Shown in pieces: positions 52,355 to 61,667 of a stretch of DNA of 64,000 nt. This DNA is from Alphaproteobacteria bacterium (GTDB lineage: Bacteria; Pseudomonadota; Alphaproteobacteria; Puniceispirillales; Puniceispirillaceae): NCBI GenBank assembly GCA_016780775.1, contig JADHLI010000006.1:1-64000 (forward strand). The letters run 5' to 3'. The translations under genes were made by a program, and so were the position numbers. Position 1 is the stretch's first letter, and each line of letters opens with the position of its first letter. The notes under the pieces are model-generated. The model made no database searches. It had not been told where the DNA came from and was given only the letters and a program-made list of their open reading frames with translations.

Positions 52355-55183
52355 TTGACTTCTTCAGTTGCGATTAAACAAACAATGATGCCCGTTACGG
52401 TTTGGCAGTCATGGATGTCCCCCTTGCAAACAGCGATTGCCAAAGCAGATGCTGGTATATTTAAGGCGATTGATGAAGAAAAATATAATCAAGATCTGCA
52501 ACAGCTAGCTAAAGAGACAGCAAATAAAGACCAGTTGCGTGCTGGCGTGCTGACAGAAATGAAGGCTCAGCTGGCAGATGCCCGCACCCGCCTTGCAAAA
52601 AGATTGCAGACTGAACGTGATGGCGCTGATTATGTTGGTGCGCATGCGCATGCGCTGGATATTCTGATCCGTGGCGCTCTAAATCTGGCCTGTACACATA
52701 TTTTTAAAACGATGCCTAAATTTGGGTTGATGGCGGTAGGCGGATATGGCCGCGGCGAGCTAGCCCCGCATAGTGATATTGACCTGCTATTTGTAATGCC
52801 AGAACGCGGCAGCAAGCAGCAAGAACCTTTGATCGAGTTTCTATTATATCTACTTTGGGATATGGGCCTAACGGTTGGCCATGCTAGCCGGTCTATCCGC
52901 CAAAATCTAAGCGCAGCAGATGAAGATGTAACCATATGCACCAGCTTGCTAGAAATGCGTCCCATTGGCGGGGATAGCGCTGCATGTGAAAAAATGATGG
53001 CAGCTTTTTCAAAATGGCTTGGGCGCCAGCCAGCGGCTGTGTTTGTTAGTGCCAAATTAGAAGAGCGGGATGCACGTATTATCCGCACTGGCGGCACCCG
53101 TTATGCGGTTGAGCCAAATGTAAAGGATGGTAAGGGCGGTTTGCGCGATCTGCATACCTTGTTCTGGATTGCTAAATTTGCCTACGGCGTGAACAGCATT
53201 AGTGATGTATTGGATACAGGCATTGTCCGCCAATCAGAAGCACGAAGCTTTGCTTCTGCACAAAGGTTTTTATGGACTGTTCGGTGTTTTCTGCATCTGC
53301 ATCATGGCCGCGAGGATGACCGGCTTAGTTTTGATGCGCAGATGGAAATTGCCCCGCAAATGCGCTTTTCTGATAGGGGTGGTTTGCGCGGTGTCGAACG
53401 CTTTATGAAGCGTTATTTTCTGGCTGCGCGCCATGTTGGCAATTTGACCCGTATTTTTTGTGCGGCACTAGAGACTGATTTTGACAAGCGTCCGCGCCTA
53501 TCATTAAAAAAATTCTGGGCAAGTGGTGCTGAAGCTAAACTTGAAATAGCACCGTTCGTTCTTGAAAAAGGGCGCTTGCATCTGCCAGAGACGATGCGCT
53601 TTCGCGATGACCTGCACCGGATTGTCGAGATATTTTACCTTGCCCTTATCCATGAGTTGGATATTCATCCCGATACATTACGCAGCCTAACCAGAGCTGT
53701 GCGCGCCACTAAAACTCCGCAGTTACAAACCCTGCAAACTCATAGGGTGTTTTTGCAAATTATTAGTGGGAAGGGTAATCCTGAACGGGTTTTGCGATTA
53801 ATGAACGAAGCTGGCTGGCTAGGCACCTATTTGCCTGATTTTGGTCGGATTGTCGGCATGATGCAGTTTGATATGTATCATAGCTATACGGTAGATGAGC
53901 ATAGCCTGCGTGCGGTTGGTATCATGCGCGAAATTGAACAGGGTCAGCTCGCTGATGTCGCGCCGATGGCAAGTCAGCTTATTCATGAGATTTCCTCGCG
54001 CCGGGCGTTATTTGTGGCCATTTTCCTGCATGATATTGCCAAAGGAAGAGGCGGGGATCATTCAGCTCTTGGGGCTGAGGTAGCGCGTGAAATTGCACCA
54101 ATGCTTGGCCTTAGTGAAGAAGAAACAGAGACAGTTGTCTGGCTTATATCAAAACATCTGCTAATGAGCAAAACCGCTTTCCGCTATGATCTGAATGATC
54201 CACAAACTATTATTGATTTTGCCGAAGAAGTGCAATCACCTGAACGCCTGAAGCTGTTATTGGTGCTCACGGTTGCTGATATTCAGGCAGTTGGCCCTGA
54301 TATCTGGAATGGCTGGAAAGCAAGTTTGATGCGCGATCTGTATCATCGCTCAGAGGCGGTGCTGGGCGGGGCAGCCCCATCAGAGGTTTCCAAAGGTGCG
54401 GCGATAAATGCCATGCAGGAAGCCAGAGATCAGTTAACCGATTGGGATGATGCGCAGTTTGAGGCACATGCCAGCTTATTCTATCCTAGTTATTGGACAA
54501 ATTTCACCACATCATCACATTTGTACCATGCAAGATTGGCAACAAAATTTGACCGCTCAGATCAACAATTACTCGTTGATTTCAAAGTAGATGAAGATAA
54601 AAAATCAACTATTCTTATCGTGATGGCAGCAGACCATCCGGGCCTGTTTAGCCGCATAGTCGGCTCTGTTGCCATGTCTGGCTGTAGTATTATGAATGCA
54701 CGAATTAACACACGCCATGATGGCACAATTTTGGACCAGTTTCGTATTCAGAATCAAAATCGGGGGGCTGTTACCGATATCAGTACCCAACAGCGCATTG
54801 CTAATTTGATAGAACAATCACTGGCAGGCGATATTTCGCTGTTTGATAAGCTTCGCCAGAAATCCTCCCAGCTTTCCGCACGCCTGAAAGTTATGACAGT
54901 ACCGCCGCGGGTTTTGGTCACAAATGGCCGTAGTAAAACCCATACGGTTATTGAGGTTAATGGTGCGGATAGGCCGGGGCTTTTATATAAGATTACATAT
55001 CATTTGCTGCAGCTTGGTTTGCAGGTAAATTCAGCCACTGTTTCTACCTATGGCGAGAAGGCAGTAGATGTTTTTTATGTAAAAGATGTTTATGGGCTGC
55101 AAATTGAAAAGCCAGCAACACAGGCTAAAATAAAACAGACCTTGATGTCTATCTTTGCAGAAGATAGCGGCGATGATGAATAG
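52355..55183 (+). CDS. glnD: Bifunctional uridylyltransferase/uridylyl-removing enzyme GlnD
   Basis: Nitrogen sensor that uridylylates PII at low glutamine and reverses this at high glutamine. Domains in order: nucleotidyltransferase (VGGYGRGELAPHSDIDLLF, about 128-146), helical domain, HD domain (LFVAIFLHDIAKGRGGDHS, about 551-569) and two ACT domains (ILIVMAADHPGLFSRIVGSVAMSG near 750; VIEVNGADRPGLLYKITYHLLQLGLQVN near 865). 942 residues. The start is probably TTG 52355 with GCGAG 8 bases before it; ATG 52385 has no binding site. Confidence 0.96.
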   Translation: MTSSVAIKQTMMPVTVWQSWMSPLQTAIAKADAGIFKAIDEEKYNQDLQQLAKETANKDQLRAGVLTEMKAQLADARTRLAKRLQTERDGADYVGAHAHALDILIRGALNLACTHIFKTMPKFGLMAVGGYGRGELAPHSDIDLLFVMPERGSKQQEPLIEFLLYLLWDMGLTVGHASRSIRQNLSAADEDVTICTSLLEMRPIGGDSAACEKMMAAFSKWLGRQPAAVFVSAKLEERDARIIRTGGTRYAVEPNVKDGKGGLRDLHTLFWIAKFAYGVNSISDVLDTGIVRQSEARSFASAQRFLWTVRCFLHLHHGREDDRLSFDAQMEIAPQMRFSDRGGLRGVERFMKRYFLAARHVGNLTRIFCAALETDFDKRPRLSLKKFWASGAEAKLEIAPFVLEKGRLHLPETMRFRDDLHRIVEIFYLALIHELDIHPDTLRSLTRAVRATKTPQLQTLQTHRVFLQIISGKGNPERVLRLMNEAGWLGTYLPDFGRIVGMMQFDMYHSYTVDEHSLRAVGIMREIEQGQLADVAPMASQLIHEISSRRALFVAIFLHDIAKGRGGDHSALGAEVAREIAPMLGLSEEETETVVWLISKHLLMSKTAFRYDLNDPQTIIDFAEEVQSPERLKLLLVLTVADIQAVGPDIWNGWKASLMRDLYHRSEAVLGGAAPSEVSKGAAINAMQEARDQLTDWDDAQFEAHASLFYPSYWTNFTTSSHLYHARLATKFDRSDQQLLVDFKVDEDKKSTILIVMAADHPGLFSRIVGSVAMSGCSIMNARINTRHDGTILDQFRIQNQNRGAVTDISTQQRIANLIEQSLAGDISLFDKLRQKSSQLSARLKVMTVPPRVLVTNGRSKTHTVIEVNGADRPGLLYKITYHLLQLGLQVNSATVSTYGEKAVDVFYVKDVYGLQIEKPATQAKIKQTLMSIFAEDSGDDE

Positions 55184-55192
55184 GATGCCTGA

Positions 55193-56752
55193 ATGAGCCG
55201 CATCAGCCTAAAGCGTGCTTTTACCCAGATTAGCGGGTTAACCCTCATCTCGCGGATTTTAGGGTTTATTCGGGACATCTGTTTTGCCCATTTTTTAGGG
55301 GCAGGTAGTGCAGCAGATGCGTTTCTGGTTGCTTTTAAATTACCTAATCTGTTTCGCCGCCTTACCGCAGAAGGCGCATTAACCAACGCCTTTTTACCTG
55401 TCTATACCCTTGCCAGAGAAAAACAGGGTCAACCTGCTGCGCTTATTCTAGCAGCAGAGGTGCAAACGGCCTTGCTTCTAGCGCTATCGGCTATTGTTAT
55501 TGTCATGGAAATATTTATGCCTGCGATTATCGCGGTGCTGGCGCCAGGTTTTAATGCGACCCCAGAAAGATTTGACGCAGCTGTTCAATTAGCGCGTTTC
55601 ACCATACCCTATTTGCCCATGATATCGCTTGTTGCGCTCTGGGCAGCTTTGTTAAATAGTGCAGATGAATTTATCGCTGGGGCATTGCCGCCAGTGATAT
55701 TGAATTTCTTCTTAATCGCGGGGGCGATAGCTATCCCCTTTAGTGTGGCTGCGCTAGAAACAGGCCCCGCGATGCTTGCCTTGCCGCTTAGTATTGCATT
55801 ATTGCTGGCAGGTTTATGCCAGATGGCGTTGTTGCAAGCAGGGTTGCGGCGTAAATCACTGACTCCGAAATGGCGATTTGGCAAAATGTCTGCAGGGTCA
55901 CGCGCTATGTGGAAAGGCTTTGTGGTAGCAGCACTGGGTGCGGGTGCAACCCAAATTAATCTATTGGTAGATTTAATTCTTGCCTCACTCCTGCAAATTG
56001 GTGCGATATCTTGGCTTTATTATGCAGATAGGATTGCCCAGTTGCCGCTAGGTCTGGTGGGGATTGCGCTTGGTACAGCATTGTTACCCCGTCTATCTTC
56101 TATCGAAGCAGGTACAGAAAAAAAGGCGCGCAAGCAGAAATTCGCACAAGAATTATCCGCAGGGATTATGCCGGCAGCCTGTCTTGTCTTGCCTGCTACG
56201 GCTGCTTTATTGATAATCGCAGAACCTATTATTATAGGGCTATTCCAGTCGGGTGCCTTTAGCCTTGCAGATGGCAGGGCTGCGGCGGCTGCGTTGGTGG
56301 CCTATGCTATTGGCCTGCCTGCTTTTGTTGGGTTAAAGTTAACTGCGGCTGCGCTCTATGCCTTGCAAAAAGCGCGGCTGGTAATGATCATATCGCTGAT
56401 ATCGGTTGCATTAAACATTGCTCTCAGCCTCTATCTGATGCGTATTCTCGGGCATGTTGGACTAGCGCTTGCAACCGTGCTGGTGTCTTGGATGGGCTTT
56501 ATCTGGCAGCTTATCTGGCTTGGGCGTGCCGGCCGGCTGGAAAGTAGGCCGCTCCGCACCATTTGGCTTTCAGGTTTTTGTTCGGCTATTATGGCAGTAG
56601 CACTATATTTTCTGATGCCTTTAGTTGGCGCTGTAATATCTAGCCAAACAGGTGGGCTGGTTGTTCTGGTGTTGTCAGGCGGGGCAATTTATTTCTTAAC
56701 TGGCTGGCTCACCGGCCTTCTAAGACTAGTTTTTTATAGCAGAACATCTTAA
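55193..56752 (+). CDS. murJ: Lipid II flippase MurJ
   Basis: Inner-membrane MOP-family transporter moving lipid II outward for peptidoglycan synthesis (MviN). The 519-residue chain is almost entirely hydrophobic segments, with 13-14 helices expected. The N-terminus TQISGLTLISRILGFIRDICFAHFLGAGSAADAFLVAFKLPNLFRRLTAEGALTNAFLP has the family's RxxG, AF..A and RR..AEGA motifs with essential Arg residues. It starts 9 bases after glnD. Confidence 0.96.
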   Translation: MSRISLKRAFTQISGLTLISRILGFIRDICFAHFLGAGSAADAFLVAFKLPNLFRRLTAEGALTNAFLPVYTLAREKQGQPAALILAAEVQTALLLALSAIVIVMEIFMPAIIAVLAPGFNATPERFDAAVQLARFTIPYLPMISLVALWAALLNSADEFIAGALPPVILNFFLIAGAIAIPFSVAALETGPAMLALPLSIALLLAGLCQMALLQAGLRRKSLTPKWRFGKMSAGSRAMWKGFVVAALGAGATQINLLVDLILASLLQIGAISWLYYADRIAQLPLGLVGIALGTALLPRLSSIEAGTEKKARKQKFAQELSAGIMPAACLVLPATAALLIIAEPIIIGLFQSGAFSLADGRAAAAALVAYAIGLPAFVGLKLTAAALYALQKARLVMIISLISVALNIALSLYLMRILGHVGLALATVLVSWMGFIWQLIWLGRAGRLESRPLRTIWLSGFCSAIMAVALYFLMPLVGAVISSQTGGLVVLVLSGGAIYFLTGWLTGLLRLVFYSRTS

Positions 56753-56818
56753 AATAAATTCGACATCCACTTAGCAGCCTTTTTGCTGTGAGCAAATTAA
56801 GAGGCAGGGAAGACCGAC

Positions 56819-57826
56819 ATGGGTGAAGCAAAAAATGGACGTATTTTTTCTGGTGTACAACCAACCGGAAATTTACATTTGGGCAATTATCTGGGCGCAA
56901 TTAAAAACTGGATAGCCCTGCAAGATGATTTTGAATGTATCTATTGTGTGGTCGATTTACATGCCATAACCGTCCCGCAAGACCCAGCTGTGCTGCGCCG
57001 TTCCATCCGCGAGGTGGCTGCTTGTCTTATGGCTTCTGGGATCAATCCGGAAAAGTCGATTTTGTTTAACCAGTCGCGTGTACCTCAGCATGCAGAGTTG
57101 GCATGGATATTTAATTGTGTGGCGCGCCTTGGCTGGCTTAACCGGATGACACAGTTCAAAGAAAAAGCTGGTAAGAACCGTGAAAATGCTACGGTTGGCT
57201 TATATGCTTATCCAACGCTTATGGCAGCAGATATTTTGGCTTATAAAGCTACCCATGTCCCTGTAGGTGAGGATCAAAAGCAGCATCTAGAATTGACCCG
57301 TGATATTGCAGCTGCCTTCAATTCCATGTTTGATGCCGAGTTTTTTCCCCAGCCAGAGCCGCAAATCCAAGCGACTGCAGCACGTGTGATGAGCCTTCGT
57401 GATGGCAGCTCAAAGATGAGCAAATCTGATGTCTCTGATGCTACCCGTATTAATCTAACAGATAGCGCAGATGATATTGCCCAGAAAATTAAACGTGCGA
57501 AAACAGACCCTGAAGTCTTGCCATCTGAAATGGATGGGCTGGAAGGGCGGCCAGAGGCGGCCAATTTAGTTGGCATCTTTGCTGGATTATCTGGGCGCTC
57601 GCAGGCTGACGTCCTATCTGAGTTTGGCGGCCAAGGGTTCGGTGTTTTCAAACCAGCCTTAGCTGAATTAGCTGTTATGCAAATTGCGCCTATTAGTGCA
57701 GAGATGAATAAGCTTTTAGAGGATGATGCCCAAATTGATGCGCTATTGGAAAAAGGTGCTGAGCAGGCAAAAGCTATAGCTGATCCCATCTTGGCAGAGG
57801 TAAAAAAACTGGTTGGTTTTGCCTAA
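56819..57826 (+). CDS. trpS: Tryptophanyl-tRNA synthetase
   Basis: Class I aminoacyl-tRNA synthetase for tryptophan. [24 protein letters not shown] holds the HIGH-type motif (HLGN), and the KMSKS loop is present as KMSKSD near residues 199-204. [16 protein letters not shown] is also characteristic. Length 335 is normal. GAGGCAGGGA lies a few bases upstream. It is followed by a 173-bp gap in which I see no gene. Confidence 0.97.
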   Translation: MGEAKNGRIFSGVQPTGNLHLGNYLGAIKNWIALQDDFECIYCVVDLHAITVPQDPAVLRRSIREVAACLMASGINPEKSILFNQSRVPQHAELAWIFNCVARLGWLNRMTQFKEKAGKNRENATVGLYAYPTLMAADILAYKATHVPVGEDQKQHLELTRDIAAAFNSMFDAEFFPQPEPQIQATAARVMSLRDGSSKMSKSDVSDATRINLTDSADDIAQKIKRAKTDPEVLPSEMDGLEGRPEAANLVGIFAGLSGRSQADVLSEFGGQGFGVFKPALAELAVMQIAPISAEMNKLLEDDAQIDALLEKGAEQAKAIADPILAEVKKLVGFA

Positions 57827-57999
57827 AGAATTTATCGCAGATACCGTGCTAAACATATTGGCAAGCGGTGTTGCGGCCTTGATAATGCGCACCAGCCTTC
57901 CCATATCACCACGGTTAGTTTATATTCATTACAAAAGATGATGGTGAGTATCGTTACCCTTATATCTGTCAGATTTGTACTCAATTGAGGATGAAACCT

Positions 58000-58548
58000 A
58001 TGTTTATTCAAACAGAAGATACACCTAATCCGGCGACGTTGAAATTTATTCCAGGCGTAGACGTATTGCCTGGTAATTCTGCGGAATTTAACTCATCAGA
58101 CGAAGCTAAAACCTCTCCTCTTGCCAGCCGGTTACTGCGTATTGATGGCGTAGAATCAGTATTTCTAAGTGGTGATTTTGTCTCTATCACCAAGGCAGAT
58201 CAGATGGAGTGGTTTGCCCTAAAGCCATCTGTTCTGGCAGGTATCATGGAACATTTTGCTTCTGGCTTGCCTGTTATGGACGCTGCTCAGGATAGCGATG
58301 CGGATAATAGTGATGATGATGAGGTAGTGCAGCAGATTAAACATCTTCTGGATACGCGCGTGCGCCCCGCCGTGGCAATGGATGGCGGCGATATCACCTT
58401 TCATTCTTTTGATGAAGGGGTGGTAACCTTGCAGATGCGCGGTGCTTGTCAAGGCTGCCCTAGTTCAACAGCGACTTTGAAAATGGGTATCGAGAATATG
58501 TTGCGTCACTATATCCCGGAAGTGGTTGAGGTGCGCCCAACCGAATAA
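58000..58548 (+). CDS. nfuA: NfuA-type iron-sulfur scaffold/carrier protein
   Basis: Carries iron-sulfur clusters to target proteins. N-terminal Nfu_N domain: MFIQTEDTPNPATLKFIPG and FLSGDFVSITKADQMEW. C-terminal NifU-like domain: VRPAVAMDGGDITFHSF and the cluster ligands in MRGACQGCPSSTATLKMGIEN (C-x2-C). ATG 58000 has GAGG (57987-57990) 9 bases upstream and starts at the conserved MFIQTE; 182 residues. A TTG at 57985 and ATG 57991 are less likely. Confidence 0.94.
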   Translation: MFIQTEDTPNPATLKFIPGVDVLPGNSAEFNSSDEAKTSPLASRLLRIDGVESVFLSGDFVSITKADQMEWFALKPSVLAGIMEHFASGLPVMDAAQDSDADNSDDDEVVQQIKHLLDTRVRPAVAMDGGDITFHSFDEGVVTLQMRGACQGCPSSTATLKMGIENMLRHYIPEVVEVRPTE

Positions 58549-58577
58549 TAGGCAACGCGCTTTCCACAGCGCCCTTT

Positions 58578-59663
58578 ATGCAGAACAGGATAATTCGAGC
58601 TGTGTCCCTTCATGAACCGGTCTCATTAAAATTATCTAACAAATCCCTCACTGGATTTCTTTTTGTGTGCATTTGCGCAGGGTTTTTATTACCGGCAATT
58701 ATCAGCCCTCCACATTTTCTTGCCCTAAAGTATGGCAATCAGAGGCTCTTTGCTGAAATCGCTAAACTTGAAGCAGAATTAGTTCGCTTGCAAGATTTGA
58801 GAAGCCAGCAAGGGCTTAGTGTTGCTGAACAGGATGCGCTTGACCGACAATTAGAGGTTGCCAGTACACAATTATCACAAGGGCTTCAGCGCACACAAAG
58901 CGCACGCTCAAAATCAACTCTCCTGAGCCTGCCAACCCGGCGCCCACCGATTCCGCAAACAGTTAAATATAGTTTGCCCACAGCGCGGGATGGAGTTATT
59001 CCGCGCGTATTTATTCCGCGAATGCCAAATCTATCCCCGCTAGAAGTAGGGGAGCGCAAAGAAGTGTTTGTGAAGATTTTGCTGCCGCTGATTTTGCGCG
59101 CAAATGATGAAATTCTTAGCCAGAGAGAAAATATTAACACGGCCTATCAGCGCGGTGACAGAACAACGTTAGAGCGATTTGCTGGGCAATATAAGATTGA
59201 TATAGAAGCTTCAGATGCAGCGCTTTATCAGGCTTTACGCCTGCGCGTTGTACCCGTTCCGGTATCGCTGGCTCTGGCTCAGGCTGCGGTTGAATCTGGC
59301 TGGGGGCAATCGCGGTTCACCATTGCTGGTAATGCGTTGTTTGGGCAATGGGTCTGGAATGATAAGGTGGGGATCAAGGCTAAGCAGGCAAGCGATAGCC
59401 GGGCATCGGTGCGCACCTTTCCAGATTTACTAGCTTCAGTACGAGCCTATATGCTGAACTTAAATTCTTTTTACGCCTATGAAGGCTTTCGTCAGAATAG
59501 AGCCTTATATAGACAAGGTAGCGCTAGATTTGATGAGGTGCTGGCAGAGCTATCTGTCTACGCTGAGATAGGCGATGAATATGTTGAAACGCTACAAACG
59601 GTGATCGCCCAAAATGATTTTAATCGATTTAACGAGATAAAACTAAAAGCACCGATATTTTAA
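58578..59663 (+). CDS. Bax-like glucosaminidase domain protein
   Basis: A probable peptidoglycan hydrolase. One N-terminal membrane anchor (SLTGFLFVCICAGFLLPAII, about 22-41) precedes a coiled coil (about 55-100, LFAEIAKLEAELVRLQDLRSQ) and a Pro/Arg-rich linker. The C-terminal domain contains PVSLALAQAAVESGWGQSRF (catalytic Glu in ESGWG), NALFGQWVW and FPDLLASVRAYMLNLNSFYAYEGFR. This matches the E. coli Bax/FlgJ-type N-acetylglucosaminidase group. It starts 29 bases after nfuA and may share its transcript. Confidence 0.85.
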   Translation: MQNRIIRAVSLHEPVSLKLSNKSLTGFLFVCICAGFLLPAIISPPHFLALKYGNQRLFAEIAKLEAELVRLQDLRSQQGLSVAEQDALDRQLEVASTQLSQGLQRTQSARSKSTLLSLPTRRPPIPQTVKYSLPTARDGVIPRVFIPRMPNLSPLEVGERKEVFVKILLPLILRANDEILSQRENINTAYQRGDRTTLERFAGQYKIDIEASDAALYQALRLRVVPVPVSLALAQAAVESGWGQSRFTIAGNALFGQWVWNDKVGIKAKQASDSRASVRTFPDLLASVRAYMLNLNSFYAYEGFRQNRALYRQGSARFDEVLAELSVYAEIGDEYVETLQTVIAQNDFNRFNEIKLKAPIF

Positions 59664-59682
59664 AGACCGTTATATCCAGCCC

Positions 59683-60771
59683 CTAATCTGTCAAGAATTG
59701 GCGGCTAAACCAACGCCATCTATTTTGGCCAGCAGGCATCGTGCAATTGATGCGTGAGCGGCCATTTTTCAATGCTCCTGGTAGCCTGATTTCTGCACGC
59801 TGACCAATAAGCGACACATCAACCTTGCCATAGCCACTGGCAAAACAGCGCAACTGCCCTTGTGGGCGCATACCTTCATGCAGGGTAAAGCCGTAGAGTG
59901 GCGGATTTTCGGTTAAGACCATATCTTCTGGCGTCAGATCGCTGATTTTCAGCGGCAAACCATTTATTGCAAGCTCTAGCCTGTCCATTGTGCCGTAATT
60001 TTCGTTAAAGGCAAAACGAGGCAGCTCAAACATTCTGTCCTGACTATGCATAATACCTGAATTCTGGCCAAAGGCGGCAACAAAGCCAGCTTCTTTTACA
60101 ATATCCACAACAAATTTTGAATATTCACCAAACGGATAGGCAAACAGCTCTGGTCGCAAGCCTAGCTCTTCTAAGAATAGCTGGTTGGAAGTTGTAATTT
60201 CCTGACGCACTTCATCAGCTGATTTACGATGTAGATGCGGGTGCGTATGGGTTTGTGAGCCAATAGTAACCCCTTCACCTTGTAGCTCTCTCAGCATGTC
60301 CCAGCTCATATAGCCGCGCCGATTCTTCTCTACCGGGTTAGTCGCCACAAATATGGTGAAGGGCAATCCAAGTTCTTTTAAGCGTGGCCAAGCTTGCTCA
60401 TAAACAGACAAATACGCATCATCTATGGTTATTGCGACGGTTCGGTCTGGCAGCGTACCGCCAGCTTGCAAGGTTTCAATTATATCAGGCAACGGCAAAA
60501 CAGTATAATCACCATTGGTTAAAAGCTCTAAATGCTCTTCAAATTGGGCGATGCGGATATTGGTTGAGGGATATCTGTCCTCACCAAAACGGTGATACAT
60601 AATCACAGAAGCGCTATCGCGTGCTAGTTCTTGTGCCAAGCTCTTTTGCGGAGATAAAATAGTGAGCATGGAAACCACCAACAATGTAACGGCAGTAATC
60701 ACGTGCATTGGCAGTTTGTTTGCGATCTTTTGCAACGCCGTCATCAAGAAAAAGCTAATATTAGTGGTCAT
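59683..60771 (-). CDS. Polysaccharide deacetylase family protein
   Basis: A 362-residue exported protein with an N-terminal membrane/signal segment (about 22-45, ending near SLAQEL). The NodB-homology domain has SVIMYHRFGEDRYPS, VAITIDDAYLSVYEQAWPRL (metal Asp pair), MSWDMLRELQGEGVTIGSQTHTHPHLH (metal His residues) and LFAYPFGEYSKFVVDIVKEAGF. A C-terminal beta domain of about 90 residues (from LPLKISDLTPED) is not assigned. GGAG lies 8 bases upstream of the ATG. The substrate could be peptidoglycan or an exported glycan; unknown. Confidence 0.85.
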   Translation of the reverse strand: MTTNISFFLMTALQKIANKLPMHVITAVTLLVVSMLTILSPQKSLAQELARDSASVIMYHRFGEDRYPSTNIRIAQFEEHLELLTNGDYTVLPLPDIIETLQAGGTLPDRTVAITIDDAYLSVYEQAWPRLKELGLPFTIFVATNPVEKNRRGYMSWDMLRELQGEGVTIGSQTHTHPHLHRKSADEVRQEITTSNQLFLEELGLRPELFAYPFGEYSKFVVDIVKEAGFVAAFGQNSGIMHSQDRMFELPRFAFNENYGTMDRLELAINGLPLKISDLTPEDMVLTENPPLYGFTLHEGMRPQGQLRCFASGYGKVDVSLIGQRAEIRLPGALKNGRSRINCTMPAGQNRWRWFSRQFLTD

Positions 60772-60871
60772 TTATGCACTCCTCAGACACTGGCCAAAGA
60801 TTAATTTTTTTTGACCTGTTATGCAACAACAGATAGGTAGAAGAGCAGATAAAAAGATAGAGCAATGAGAA

Positions 60872-61621
60872 ATGCCGCAAGATACAAAAACAGATAGCGC
60901 CATAATATTAGCACTTGAATCTAGTGGTAATGCGGCTTCTGCGGCCATTATGGTCGATGAAAAAATAGCGGGCTTTCAGGAACATAAAGCACGTCACGGG
61001 CATGCTGAAACACTCATAGGACTGGCAGATGAAGCAGCGGTTAAGGCAGGTGTTCAGCTAGAGGACATCACCCATATTGCTGCTGGCTGTGGACCAGGTT
61101 CGTTTACTGGCCTCAGGGTGTGTTTGTCTGCTGCCAAAGGGTATCAATTGGCAACAGGGGCAAAGCCGCTTGGCATCAGCGGTCTATCTGCGCTGGCCTA
61201 TCATGCAGCTGGGCACAATAAAATAGGGGATAATCAAATTTATCTCTGCGTTGCTGACAGTCGTAGAGGCACGTTTTTCGCCCAGCTATTTGATGCCGAA
61301 TTAGGCGTTTTAAACGAAATTAAGGATTATGATATAGCCAGCTTAAAAGCCTTGATAATAGAGGTTTTGGCAGAAGAAACTGTAAATAAGCTGGTTATAT
61401 GTGGGCTAGATGAAGAGGGATTTAAACAAAATACGGAACTGGCTGACCTGCGAGAGGAAAAAATTGTAGATAATAATGTGAAGTTTCACAGCCATTATTT
61501 AGATGCTCGCGATATTGCTTATTTTGCGCTGGCTAGCTTGCATGCCCCTGCACAATTTACCCTAGCAGGGTTAGAGCCTCTTTACATTGCTGCCCCGAAA
61601 CTTGGCGGTGCGCGCCCCTGA
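60872..61621 (+). CDS. tsaB: tRNA threonylcarbamoyladenosine synthesis protein TsaB
   Basis: Partner of TsaD (and TsaE) in t6A37 modification of tRNA. The ASKHA-fold N-terminus reads ILALESSGNAASAAIMVDEKIAGF, and ITHIAAGCGPGSFTGLRVCLSAAKGYQLATG is the family block. The C-terminal half is shorter and diverged, as usual for TsaB compared with TsaD. Length 249. Its stop codon lies within a 22-bp tandem duplication. rimI follows after 46 bases, a common pairing. Confidence 0.93.
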   Translation: MPQDTKTDSAIILALESSGNAASAAIMVDEKIAGFQEHKARHGHAETLIGLADEAAVKAGVQLEDITHIAAGCGPGSFTGLRVCLSAAKGYQLATGAKPLGISGLSALAYHAAGHNKIGDNQIYLCVADSRRGTFFAQLFDAELGVLNEIKDYDIASLKALIIEVLAEETVNKLVICGLDEEGFKQNTELADLREEKIVDNNVKFHSHYLDARDIAYFALASLHAPAQFTLAGLEPLYIAAPKLGGARP

Positions 61622-61657
61622 ATTAAGAAATGATGGCCCCTGAATTGAGAAATAACG
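61614..61657 (+). repeat. 22-bp tandem duplication over the tsaB stop
   Basis: The segment 61614-61635, which begins GCCCCTGAATT and holds the tsaB TGA (61619-61621), is repeated at 61636-61657 with 19 of 22 identities. The second copy lies immediately before the rimI ribosome binding region. Confidence 0.85.
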
Positions 61658-61667
61658 GATAGTGAGA

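Noticed and set aside
52630-53097. 155-codon frame antisense to glnD
   Set aside because: Overlaps the conserved nucleotidyltransferase motif of glnD and has no recognisable features.
57274-57789. 171-codon frame antisense to trpS
   Set aside because: Opposite the KMSKS half of trpS; low-complexity Ser/Ala composition typical of a mirrored frame.
57827-57999. Search for a tRNA or small RNA in the trpS-nfuA gap
   Set aside because: No cloverleaf, TTCGA-type T-arm or strong hairpin with T-run could be found; nothing supportable is present apart from the nfuA ribosome binding site.
61484-61492. GTGAAGTTTCAC in tsaB considered as a fourth parS
   Set aside because: It is an inverted repeat but lacks the central CACGTG core of parS, so ParB is not expected to bind.
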